Assembly: GCA_947454025.1 (NCBI GenBank)
Contig: CANGIZ010000014.1
Location: 1 to 39,678 of the forward strand
Direction: 5' to 3'
From: Bacteroidota bacterium
Lineage (GTDB): Bacteria; Bacteroidota; Bacteroidia; Chitinophagales; Chitinophagaceae
DNA length: 39,678 nucleotides
A model generated the notes under the pieces. The model saw only the letters and a list, made by a program, of their open reading frames with translations. It had not been told where the DNA came from and did no database searches. Numbering within the stretch: the first letter of the stretch is position 1; every line of letters begins with the position of its first letter. The position numbers and the translations under genes are program-made. This document shows, one piece after another, positions 17,486-24,638 of the stretch.

Positions 17486-18139
17486 TCAAATTTTATACAA
17501 CCCGTTCTTTATTGCATACTTAACAATCCCAATTGAGTTTCTTACATTTAGTTCATTCTTAATTTTAAGTCTAAGACCATCTATAGTCTTTTTACTTAAG
17601 AACATGGTTTTAGCTATTTCATCTGAATTTAACTCCTCACACAGGTAGTTAATTAGTTTTAACTCTTTTTCGTTAAAATAAATTGTTTTTTTGTAGTCGT
17701 CAGTTGATTTTTTAGATTGAATTAAATTTATGATACTACTTTCAACATTTTTACTATAATAATCGTCTCCATTCATTACAGAATTAATTGCTTTTATAAT
17801 TTCTTCTTTGTCTTCGCTTTTTAAGACATATCCATTAGCTCCAGCATCCATCATATCCATGATTGAACTTCTTTCATCATTCATGGTTATTGCAATTACC
17901 TTGGTTTCATTAAAGTGATCTGTTATAAATTTAGTTGCTTCAATCCCATTCAATATTGGCATATTTATGTCCATTAGAACTATATCAGGCTTATGAAATT
18001 CAAAAAGCTTAATTAAAATACTTCCGTTTTCTGCCTCAGCAATTATATCAAAATCACTTTGGGATTTGAGCATAGTTTTTAGACCATCTCTATATAAAGC
18101 ATGATCCTCAGCTATTATAATTTTAATTTTCTTAGACAT
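17486..18139 (-). CDS. NarL/LuxR-type response regulator
   Basis: A 217-residue response regulator. The receiver domain has the acidic pocket (AED at 10-12), the phosphoacceptor D57 in VLMDINMP and the conserved Lys in VLKSED. The C-terminal LuxR-type helix-turn-helix covers about residues 150-210 (LNSDEIAKTMFLSKKTIDG). Its start lies 1 base from the stop of the kinase gene, so the two are a cognate pair. Its targets are unknown; the ROCO gene 160 bases downstream on the same strand is a candidate. Confidence 0.92.
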   Translation of the reverse strand: MSKKIKIIIAEDHALYRDGLKTMLKSQSDFDIIAEAENGSILIKLFEFHKPDIVLMDINMPILNGIEATKFITDHFNETKVIAITMNDERSSIMDMMDAGANGYVLKSEDKEEIIKAINSVMNGDDYYSKNVESSIINLIQSKKSTDDYKKTIYFNEKELKLINYLCEELNSDEIAKTMFLSKKTIDGLRLKIKNELNVRNSIGIVKYAIKNGLYKI

Positions 18140-18140
18140 A

Positions 18141-18887
18141 TTAAATTGGAATTTTAATTAAATATTCAACTCCTTTATTTTTATTCAATATTTGTTCAAT
18201 ACTTCCCCCTAAAATTTCAACCCTATTGGTGATATTTGTAATTCCATTTCTATTATTTGATTCAAGACCTATTGTAATACCTATTCCTTCATCCTTAGTA
18301 TTAATTATAAGCCTATTTTTATTTACAGAGAAATTCATATTCAACGATTCTGACTTTGAATGCTTTATTGTATTTATTATGATTTCTTTTAATATCCAGT
18401 AAATTTGAGCTTTTGATTTTTGATCAAATAACTTGTCTATATCGATTTCATCTAGATTTGTTATGGTTGTAATCCCTGCCAAAACACAATGTTCGTGAAT
18501 CATGTCTTTTATGGCATTATGTAAGTTATTTTTATTTAATGCGCTAGGGTATATATCATTTGTTATTTTATGCAAGGTATTTAATCCCTCACTTACTGAA
18601 TTTATGGTTTTCTTTAAGGTGTCAGTATCTAGGTTTTCTTTGTTTAAAGTAGATAGATACATTTTTGTAGTTGATAACAATGCACCAAATTCATCATGTA
18701 AATCTTTTGAAATTCTTCTTCTTTCTTCTCCTCTGCCTAAATACTCTGCGTTTAATTTTTCTATAAAAAGCCCCCTATTTTTTTGATACTGCTTGTATAC
18801 CAAATATAGAAACAAGATTAGTACAAAGAATAACCCAGTTGCAATTATTAAAATGATGATATAAGTTTCTTTGTGTTCTTGATGCAT
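18141..18887 (-). CDS. Sensor histidine kinase (HisKA_3 type)
   Basis: A 248-residue kinase with one N-terminal membrane helix (about residues 9-30), a short cytoplasmic coil, the HisKA_3 dimerisation box ERRRISKDLHDEFG with phosphoacceptor H64, and a HATPase_c domain (N box near KEIIINTIKHS, G box DEGIGI). It has no periplasmic sensor domain, so input may come from the partner membrane protein encoded directly upstream, whose gene overlaps this one by 40 bases. It pairs with the response regulator that follows. Confidence 0.92.
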   Translation of the reverse strand: MHQEHKETYIIILIIATGLFFVLILFLYLVYKQYQKNRGLFIEKLNAEYLGRGEERRRISKDLHDEFGALLSTTKMYLSTLNKENLDTDTLKKTINSVSEGLNTLHKITNDIYPSALNKNNLHNAIKDMIHEHCVLAGITTITNLDEIDIDKLFDQKSKAQIYWILKEIIINTIKHSKSESLNMNFSVNKNRLIINTKDEGIGITIGLESNNRNGITNITNRVEILGGSIEQILNKNKGVEYLIKIPI

Positions 18888-19495
18888 GAAAGACAGTATA
18901 TAAATAGGATATTTGTTGAAAAATTAACTAAAATATTAATATTCCCTATTGAGTCTATAATTTGAGTATTCCCATTGTAATTGTAGTATAAGAACTCAAA
19001 TACTATTCTGAAAGATAGATTATATAGTAAACTAAGCATGATCACTATATTTCCTTCTTTAAAAAATGAGCTATAGTTTTTATTTAAATTTAATATTAAA
19101 GCAAATATGATATGACAAAAAAGAATAATTGCAGATAGGATATTAAAGTACTTTTCTGCTTCTTGTATTTTATGCAATAATGTGTTTTCAATTACCCAAA
19201 ATACAATAGACGTTAGTATTATTATTTTATTTATCCTTTTATGGCCTATTATTTTTCCAATTAATAATATTAAAATTGTAAATTCTAATAAGAAATAAAC
19301 ATTTACTATAATATTTGCAACATTAAAATACCCTGCATTTATCAATCTATTTGTAATTACTTCAATTAAATAACTAACAATAATATACAAATAGAATGTT
19401 ATGTAAAACTTTTCACCATTAAACAATTTAATTAGACTAATAATTGTAGGTATTAAACCAATTTGAACTAGTAAAAAGACAACATTTATATTCAA
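18848..19495 (-). CDS. Multi-pass membrane protein of unknown function, linked to kinase
   Basis: A 215-residue, very hydrophobic protein with about six to seven predicted membrane helices and few conserved polar residues. I do not recognise a family. Its 3' end overlaps the histidine kinase gene by 40 bases and its 5' end overlaps the preceding gene by 4 bases, so translation is coupled. The position suggests a membrane sensor or signal-input partner for the kinase, which has no sensor domain of its own. This is inference from context. Confidence 0.7.
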   Translation of the reverse strand: MNINVVFLLVQIGLIPTIISLIKLFNGEKFYITFYLYIIVSYLIEVITNRLINAGYFNVANIIVNVYFLLEFTILILLIGKIIGHKRINKIIILTSIVFWVIENTLLHKIQEAEKYFNILSAIILFCHIIFALILNLNKNYSSFFKEGNIVIMLSLLYNLSFRIVFEFLYYNYNGNTQIIDSIGNINILVNFSTNILFIYCLSCIKNTKKLISSF

Positions 19496-19857
19496 AGTAA
19501 TTTTTTTATGATTTGATCATTTTCTGGAGGGCAAATCGGAGGACATTTTGTACTAACTTCAATAACATACTCATCGATGGCATTTACATTATTTGAAATA
19601 CCCTGCCTTTTCATTGTTATTTCGTTTCCATTTGAATCAACACCTACAAAAATCGCACATATTTCTAGCTTCTCATTCATCCCATAATACAACCTAATTT
19701 TTACACAATCTGGTTGATTTAGAAGGGCGATAAAAGCATCTGAATCGTAAGTTTCTGTATTTGGTAATGTTAATTCATTTGGAAGTACCTTTGATTTATT
19801 TTCAAGGTAGGTTTTAACCATTAATTTACCATCAGTTAGAGGCATTAGATTTTTCAT
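19492..19857 (-). CDS. Hypothetical protein, first gene of the kinase operon
   Basis: A 121-residue soluble protein without a signal peptide and without a family I recognise. The middle reads as alternating strands (KIRLYYGMNEKLEICAIFVGVDSNG), and the C-terminus holds a Cys-Pro-rich patch (CPPICPPEN). It is translationally coupled to the membrane protein by a 4-base overlap, so it likely serves the same signalling unit. A palindrome (19903-19920) lies just upstream. Confidence 0.65.
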   Translation of the reverse strand: MKNLMPLTDGKLMVKTYLENKSKVLPNELTLPNTETYDSDAFIALLNQPDCVKIRLYYGMNEKLEICAIFVGVDSNGNEITMKRQGISNNVNAIDEYVIEVSTKCPPICPPENDQIIKKLL

Positions 19858-19902
19858 AAAATATAATTTTTAGCAATTATACTTATATAAAATATACTAA
19901 GT

Positions 19903-19920
19903 ATCAGTATAAGTACTGAT
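19903..19920. repeat. Dispersed palindrome ATCAGTA-N4-TACTGAT, copy 1
   Basis: Perfect 7-bp inverted arms around TAAG, lying between the XRE gene stop and the next minus-strand gene. Related copies occur at 22275-22290 (imperfect) and 35905-35920. All three lie inside the element at module borders. Confidence 0.55.
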
Positions 19921-20312
19921 TATGACCCTTTGTTTGTTAGTTTTTTCTGAAGAAGTGTAAATTTTTCTTTCTCTGTTTTAAGAAGCTCTTCGTATAATCG
20001 TTTATTTTCTTCAACTGCTTCTACATACTTTTCTAATGGATTAAATGTACACTGATAGTTAAAAGCACTTGTGTCATTAAATGTATTAATAAAGTTATTT
20101 GCTGCATCCTCAGTCATTCTTTCAATGATATCTATAGATACGTTCATTGCTTTAGCTACATCTTTAAGGAATGCTTGATCTATGATTTCTTTTTGTTCAA
20201 GTTGACTAATTGCCTGCTGTGTCATATCAAGTTTTGTTGCAAGCGTTTCTTGCTTCATGCCTATAATTTCGCGAACTTTTTTAATGTTCTTACCTTGGTG
20301 AATGTTTTGCAT
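19920..20312 (-). CDS. XRE-family transcriptional regulator
   Basis: A 130-residue regulator with an N-terminal Cro/CI-type helix-turn-helix (about residues 9-65; MKQETLATKLDMTQQAISQLEQ) and a C-terminal stretch that looks like a coiled coil (about 95-125, rich in Glu/Lys/Leu). It lies first in the minus-strand run that continues with the kinase operon, and it is divergent from the small gene at 20414. It may control this module or the element's transfer genes; the target is not visible. Confidence 0.85.
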   Translation of the reverse strand: MQNIHQGKNIKKVREIIGMKQETLATKLDMTQQAISQLEQKEIIDQAFLKDVAKAMNVSIDIIERMTEDAANNFINTFNDTSAFNYQCTFNPLEKYVEAVEENKRLYEELLKTEKEKFTLLQKKLTNKGS

Positions 20313-20413
20313 ATTATCCTAGTTGTATTTAACAAGTAATTAAAGGTAAAGTACAAGAATGACTTGAGAAAATTACAAATAATTTTAATTTCTCTAAAAC
20401 TTGCTATTTTAAT

Positions 20414-20596
20414 ATGAAGTCAACAAAGAAAGTATCTAATACACCAGATTTGAGGGAAATATATTATCAAAAGGAAGTATTAGCTATTCTAAAACTATGG
20501 TTGTTGTATTCTAGTCAATTTAAAGAGAAAACTGAAATTGATAAATTCAAGTTATTTCATCTACAACTATCTAAGTTTATTAAAGAAAATTGGTAA
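20414..20596 (+). CDS. Small hypothetical protein (60 residues)
   Basis: A 60-residue basic protein with a Leu/Lys-rich helical centre (EVLAILKLWLLYSSQF) and no recognisable family. It is divergent from the XRE gene and ends two bases before the first hip operator (20598). Coding potential is plausible from its codon use and clean start, but not certain. Confidence 0.45.
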   Translation: MKSTKKVSNTPDLREIYYQKEVLAILKLWLLYSSQFKEKTEIDKFKLFHLQLSKFIKENW

Positions 20597-20597
20597 A

Positions 20598-20735
20598 TTA
20601 GAAACATAATTCTAATTTTTACTATTAGCATGATATTCAGGCATTAATTTAATTAATTTAGAAATATATTTCTAAATTTGTTTAATTTATTATCAAATAT
20701 CATTATTTTTGACTAAATTAGAAATATATTTCCAA
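20598..20735. promoter_or_regulatory. Three HipB-type operators spaced exactly 60 bp
   Basis: TTAGAAACATAATTCTAA (20598-20615), TTAGAAATATATTTCTAA (20658-20675) and TTAGAAATATATTTCCAA (20718-20735) lie 60 bp apart start to start. The last one ends on the first base of the hipB start codon. Repeated palindromes upstream of a HipB-like gene fit autorepression. The spacing is seen; the binding is inferred. Confidence 0.75.
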
Positions 20736-20944
20736 TGAATAATCAACAAATTGGCAAAATCATTCAAGAAAGAAGAGATTATTTGAATTTAACTCAGAAA
20801 GATGTAGCTGAAATGGCAGGAATCACTTTTAAGTCTATATCTGAAATTGAGTTAGGCTTAAGAAATCCAACCTTAAATACCTTAAAGAGTATTTTAGATG
20901 TGTTGGGCTTAGAATTAACGGTTCAGATTAAATCCATGAACTAA
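20735..20944 (+). CDS. hipB: HipB-like antitoxin / repressor
   Basis: A 69-residue protein that is almost only a Cro/CI-type helix-turn-helix (residues 6-60; LNLTQKDVAEMAGITFKSISEIE), ending in the short VQIK strand typical of HipB. Its stop overlaps the next start by one base. In tripartite hip systems HipB binds DNA and boosts neutralisation, while HipS is the direct antitoxin. The three upstream palindromes are its likely operators. Confidence 0.88.
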   Translation: MNNQQIGKIIQERRDYLNLTQKDVAEMAGITFKSISEIELGLRNPTLNTLKSILDVLGLELTVQIKSMN

Positions 20945-21261
20945 TGAAAGCAGGAGTGTATAATAACGGCATTTTATCTGGCATATTGGAAAAGCGACCA
21001 GATGGGACATATTCTTTTGAATATGATAAAGCGTACATACAAAATGATAAAAACCCATCTATTAGTTTAACCTTACCAAAAACTATCATAAAACATGAAT
21101 CTCAAAAGTTATTTGCTTTTTTCTTTGGATTACTTTCTGAGGGTGTAAATAAGAATATTCAATGCAGATTGTTGAAAATTGATGAGAATGATCATTTTGG
21201 AAGATTATTGTTGACTGCACAGGAAGATAATATTGGATCAATTACAGTAAAACCTTTATAA
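20944..21261 (+). CDS. hipS: HipS-like antitoxin (HipA N-terminal subdomain)
   Basis: A 105-residue protein equal to the N-terminal subdomain-1 of HipA (VYNNGILSGILEKRPDGTYSFEY, then ISLTLPK and FFGLLSEG). Separation of this subdomain from the kinase is the mark of HipBST systems, where HipS is the antitoxin of kinase HipT. The genes are packed: 1-base overlap with hipB and 1 base before hipT. It is not a frameshifted hipA, since both parts have proper starts and the HipT start is followed by a separate Cys-rich segment. Confidence 0.85.
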   Translation: MKAGVYNNGILSGILEKRPDGTYSFEYDKAYIQNDKNPSISLTLPKTIIKHESQKLFAFFFGLLSEGVNKNIQCRLLKIDENDHFGRLLLTAQEDNIGSITVKPL

Positions 21262-21262
21262 G

Positions 21263-22246
21263 ATGAAATGCTTAGGATGTTATAAAAAAGTAGAGAAAAA
21301 TGAATATTGCTTATCATGTAGAAAGAAACTGTTTGATGGCAAGCGTGTTTCTAATGTACTTGAATTTGATAAACCAAAGGCAGAAAATATAACTATGTAT
21401 AACGAGCATTCTAAAAGAATGTCAATTTCTGGAGTGCAATTAAAGTATTCTCTCAAATTAGTGGAGGGCAAGCTTGAATTATGTGAAAAGAATGGTCAAT
21501 ATATAATTAAGCCAATACCAACGGCAGACCATTTAGAAATGATGGATGATGCACCAGAGAACGAGCATTTGACCATGCAAATTGCATCACAAATTTTTAA
21601 AATCAAGACTGCACAAAACGCCTTAATATATTTCAAAGACGGAACGCCAGCTTATATCACCAAAAGGTTTGATGTAAAAGGGGATGGAACTAAATACATA
21701 CAAGAAGATTTTGCACAAATAACAAATAGAACCAAAGAAACCCATGGAGAATCCTATAAATACGAGGGTAGTTATCTTGAAATAGGTGAACTGATAAAAA
21801 AATATGTGCCAGCATCCATGATAGCTATTGAGAACTTCTTTAAGATAATTGTATTTAATTATTTATTTTCCAATGGCGATGCTCACTTAAAAAACTTTTC
21901 ATTAATAAGAAACGATTTTGGTGAAATGGAATTATCGCCTTCTTACGATTTAATGAGTACAATTATACATACTCCAGGTGAACGAGATTTAGCGTTAGAT
22001 TTATACGATAAAGATCATGAGTCGGAAAATTATGCAACCTATGGACATTATGGAAGAACTGAATTTATTGAATTTGCAAAAAGGCTTGGTATAGTTGAAG
22101 TTAGGTATGGTAGAATTTTAGAAGAGTTGAAAAAAAGTAAACAAACTGTGATTAATTTCGTTGAACGTTCTTATTTGAAACAGAATGCGATGAATATTTA
22201 TAAATCTACTTTTTCAGACAAATTTTCTAGAGTTATTGAAGGTTAG
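21263..22246 (+). CDS. hipT: HipT-like serine/threonine kinase toxin
   Basis: A 327-residue HipA-fold kinase. It begins with a small Cys cluster (C3, C6, C16, C19) that may bind zinc, and then the Gly-rich loop with an S54-I-S56 motif, the kind of double Ser autophosphorylation site known in HipT. The catalytic loop NGDAHLKN (about residue 205) and the metal-binding YDL (about 230) are intact. The known E. coli HipT phosphorylates tryptophanyl-tRNA synthetase; the target here cannot be told from sequence. Last gene of the hipBST operon. Confidence 0.88.
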   Translation: MKCLGCYKKVEKNEYCLSCRKKLFDGKRVSNVLEFDKPKAENITMYNEHSKRMSISGVQLKYSLKLVEGKLELCEKNGQYIIKPIPTADHLEMMDDAPENEHLTMQIASQIFKIKTAQNALIYFKDGTPAYITKRFDVKGDGTKYIQEDFAQITNRTKETHGESYKYEGSYLEIGELIKKYVPASMIAIENFFKIIVFNYLFSNGDAHLKNFSLIRNDFGEMELSPSYDLMSTIIHTPGERDLALDLYDKDHESENYATYGHYGRTEFIEFAKRLGIVEVRYGRILEELKKSKQTVINFVERSYLKQNAMNIYKSTFSDKFSRVIEG

Positions 22247-22274
22247 ATTTTTGGGAATGACTGTTTAATTAAAA

Positions 22275-22290
22275 ATCAGTATTAGTACTA
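22275..22290. repeat. Dispersed palindrome, copy 2 (imperfect)
   Basis: ATCAGTATTAGTACTA resembles the palindromes at 19903 and 35905 but its right arm is degraded. It lies downstream of hipT. Confidence 0.45.
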
Positions 22291-22314
22291 TTGTTTAGAT
22301 AAAATATTTTCTCC

Positions 22315-22344
22315 ACTTTACATGTGTTTAAAAACATGTAAAGT
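22315..22344. promoter_or_regulatory. 11-bp perfect inverted repeat downstream of hipT
   Basis: ACTTTACATGT / ACATGTAAAGT with an 8-base AT loop, between hipT and the small exported-protein gene at 22352. It has no T run after it on the plus strand, so it may be an operator or an mRNA structure and not an intrinsic terminator. Confidence 0.45.
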
Positions 22345-22351
22345 ATTTCTC

Positions 22352-22618
22352 ATGAAGAAAATGTTTTTATTTTGTATTTTTCTATTATTTGTAAGCCTTA
22401 AATCCAAAATTAAAAAAAGAAATTGGTTTATAGGTGTTGGAAATTTTCATGCCATTAATAAATCGAATTACTGCGTTTTCCTCAGAAACGAAAATTCAAA
22501 TTATTGCCATGAACTAGGCATAGCTAATAAGAATTCAAACCCACTTGAAAATTTCAAATATTTTAAAGGCAAAAGATTTGAATTTGAATTTTCATTTGAT
22601 AAAAAAATAATAATCTAA
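22352..22618 (+). CDS. Small protein with N-terminal hydrophobic signal
   Basis: An 88-residue protein with a hydrophobic N-terminus (KKMFLFCIFLLFVSLKS) and then a basic, Asn/Phe-rich body. I do not recognise a family. ATG 22352 was chosen because the frame's earlier ATG (22322) lies inside the inverted repeat at 22315-22344. It sits 143 bases before the VKOR-thioredoxin gene and could belong to the export locus, but this is only positional. Confidence 0.5.
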   Translation: MKKMFLFCIFLLFVSLKSKIKKRNWFIGVGNFHAINKSNYCVFLRNENSNYCHELGIANKNSNPLENFKYFKGKRFEFEFSFDKKIII

Positions 22619-22761
22619 ATTATAGTTATCAAGAAAGTAATAACAAAATTTAAATTTCTCTACTCAGTTAAATTACAAATATGTAAAAATCATATTAAGT
22701 AGAATAAAATTTAAATAAAATATTCTCTGGATTAAATATAAATTTTGATAATAGTATAAAT

Positions 22762-24342
22762 ATGATAAAACTTATTTACGATTTTTTGGTAAAAAACAAA
22801 GTAAGCTGTGATTATGATTTACTAAATAAAAGAATTTCCTCACACCCTTTTTATCCCTCACTTAATTCTGTTACAGATACTTTTGAAGAGTTAAACATTG
22901 AATATTCTGCATTTATTTCAGATAAAAAACAATTAGATTTATTAAGATTACCTCTTTTAATATTTGTAAATAATAATAGCTCAAATGATTTTGTATTAGT
23001 TGAAAATATAAATCAATTAATGACAAATAATTCATTATTTGAAAATTGGAATGGCGTTGCTTTGATGATAAATGAGAAGAAGGCCAAAATTCAAAAATTT
23101 AATTTAAAAGAAACTATTTACAATTTATTATTTGTCAATTCACGATATGTATTTGCTTTTCTGTTTTTTACCATCTTCATTTATTTTTTTTATATTTATA
23201 ATATTTCGATTGAGTTTGTATTATTTTTAATTTTAAATTTTGTCGCAATATATATATGTTGGCAAATAATCAACTTTAATCTTGGGAGAAATAGTTTTGT
23301 AATAAAACAATTGTGTGGATTGGATAATTCAAATAGTTGCAGTAAGGTCTTAAATTCAAACATAGGTAAAATCAATAAAAATTTTGGATTAGGTGAAATC
23401 GGATTATCATATTATATATTTATTGGGATATATATAATTCTATCACTTGTATTTAAATATGATTTTTATATATTATATATACTTTCTTTTTTAAGTGTTA
23501 TTAGTACATTGTTTTCTATCTATATCCAGTTATTTGTTTTAAAAACTACATGTAAACTTTGTATAATAATAATATTAGTTAACTGGATCCAATTTTCGCT
23601 ATTACAAATAAATAGAATAGAAATAATCAATTTTAAAAATATTAATATTCCAAGTTTAAGTATTTTATTATCACTTTTCTTTATCATTTTAATTTCAATA
23701 CTTTGTACTTACTTTATTAAATCTTATTTAACAAATGTATCTAAGATTAATCATCTTGAAATTGAAAAATTAAAATGGGAGCGAAATCCTTTTATATTTA
23801 TTAATCAATTACATAACCAAAAACACATAAATGATGAGATTTGGAATGATGACCTATTATTAGGCAATAAGGATAGTTTAATTAGGGTTATTGTTATTAT
23901 TAATCCATTTTGTGTCCCTTGTAGTGAATCTTTTAAACATATAACTGAACTTGTTGATTTACATAACAATAGCATATGTATTATCATTAGAATTATGTCA
24001 AATTCAAATGATATAAATGACAAAAGACGAGTTGCTTTTAATTGTCTTTTAAAAGCAATTGAAATGGGTTATTCTCTTAGGGATGTTTTGTATAGTTGGT
24101 TTAAGTATTTAGACTTGGATAAGTTTAAAAAAGCATACGGTTTAGAGGAGGAATTAAAAGACTTTACAGATTGTATTTCAAAACATGACAATTGGGGTAG
24201 GAGTATTGGAATTAAATATACACCTACATATTTTTTAAATGGTTTTGAAATAGTAAATCCTTATGATTTAGCTAGTTTAAAAATTCACTTAAACTATTAT
24301 TTAGAACATATTACATTAACAAAAGTAGTGCGCAATACTTGA
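22762..24342 (+). CDS. VKOR-thioredoxin fusion: disulfide-forming membrane protein
   Basis: A 526-residue protein. Residues 1-110 resemble a C39-peptidase-like fold, as in related Bacteroidota proteins, but without a clear catalytic set. Residues 120-320 are a four- to five-helix vitamin K epoxide reductase domain with a loop Cys pair (C185, C193) and the redox CxxC at C264-KL-C267. Residues 340-515 are a DsbA/thioredoxin-like domain with C384-VP-C387. It should oxidise thiols of exported proteins and pass electrons to quinone. The six-Cys peptide gene starts 88 bases downstream and is its obvious substrate candidate; that link is inference. Confidence 0.85.
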   Translation: MIKLIYDFLVKNKVSCDYDLLNKRISSHPFYPSLNSVTDTFEELNIEYSAFISDKKQLDLLRLPLLIFVNNNSSNDFVLVENINQLMTNNSLFENWNGVALMINEKKAKIQKFNLKETIYNLLFVNSRYVFAFLFFTIFIYFFYIYNISIEFVLFLILNFVAIYICWQIINFNLGRNSFVIKQLCGLDNSNSCSKVLNSNIGKINKNFGLGEIGLSYYIFIGIYIILSLVFKYDFYILYILSFLSVISTLFSIYIQLFVLKTTCKLCIIIILVNWIQFSLLQINRIEIINFKNINIPSLSILLSLFFIILISILCTYFIKSYLTNVSKINHLEIEKLKWERNPFIFINQLHNQKHINDEIWNDDLLLGNKDSLIRVIVIINPFCVPCSESFKHITELVDLHNNSICIIIRIMSNSNDINDKRRVAFNCLLKAIEMGYSLRDVLYSWFKYLDLDKFKKAYGLEEELKDFTDCISKHDNWGRSIGIKYTPTYFLNGFEIVNPYDLASLKIHLNYYLEHITLTKVVRNT

Positions 24343-24352
24343 GTTGTTGTAA

Positions 24353-24405
24353 GCCAAATATTTGGCAATCAGGCTAAACGCTTAGTGCCTATTTTAAAAC
24401 TAAGC
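24353..24405 (+). promoter_or_regulatory. Leader structures before the six-Cys peptide gene
   Basis: A perfect 14-bp palindrome GCCAAATATTTGGC (24353-24366) and a stem GCTTAGT / ACTAAGC (24380-24386 with 24399-24405) lie between the VKOR gene and the peptide start. They may end upstream transcripts, stabilise the peptide mRNA or bind a regulator. Confidence 0.4.
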
Positions 24406-24430
24406 AGATTTATAATTTAATATCTTTATT

Positions 24431-24574
24431 ATGAAACAATTAACAAAAGATGAATTAAGAAAAATTGTTGGTGGATTAACATGCGTTAATTTTAGTTGCA
24501 ATCAAGTTACACCGCCTGCTGGTTCATGTACAGTTAGTGGTGGTCCAGGACGTTGTTGCTGGGCAGCCTGCTAG
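24431..24574 (+). CDS. Double-glycine leader, six-cysteine secreted peptide (bacteriocin-like)
   Basis: A 47-residue peptide. Residues 1-15 form a class II/ComC-type leader (KQLTKDELRKIVGG) ending in Gly-Gly, the cleavage site of C39-peptidase ABC exporters. The predicted mature part has 32 residues and six Cys (C18, C23, C33, C41, C42, C47), enough for three disulfides; it is rich in Gly, Pro and Ser and ends in Cys. It sits between a VKOR-thioredoxin oxidase gene and the exporter operon, and a strong hairpin follows its stop. It may be a bacteriocin, a signal peptide or another secreted factor. No immunity gene is obvious. Confidence 0.85.
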   Translation: MKQLTKDELRKIVGGLTCVNFSCNQVTPPAGSCTVSGGPGRCCWAAC

Positions 24575-24582
24575 GTACTTTA

Positions 24583-24620
24583 AATTATCAGGCTATTAAA
24601 TAGCCTGATAATTACTTTTT
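24583..24620 (+). terminator. Hairpin after the peptide gene
   Basis: A 13-bp perfect stem AATTATCAGGCTA / TAGCCTGATAATT with a 5-base loop, then ACTTTTT. It lies 8 bases after the peptide stop and 19 bases before the next start. It would yield a short abundant peptide mRNA, with limited read-through into the exporter genes. Confidence 0.75.
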
Positions 24621-24638
24621 CATAATCATTGTTTATTT

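Noticed and set aside
20944..22246. A frameshifted or split hipA pseudogene
   Set aside because: The two parts have separate good starts one base apart, the kinase motifs are intact and the N-part matches HipS. This is the known tripartite arrangement.
24431..24574. Lanthipeptide precursor
   Set aside because: No lanthionine synthetase genes are nearby. The oxidase partner points to disulfides rather than thioether rings.
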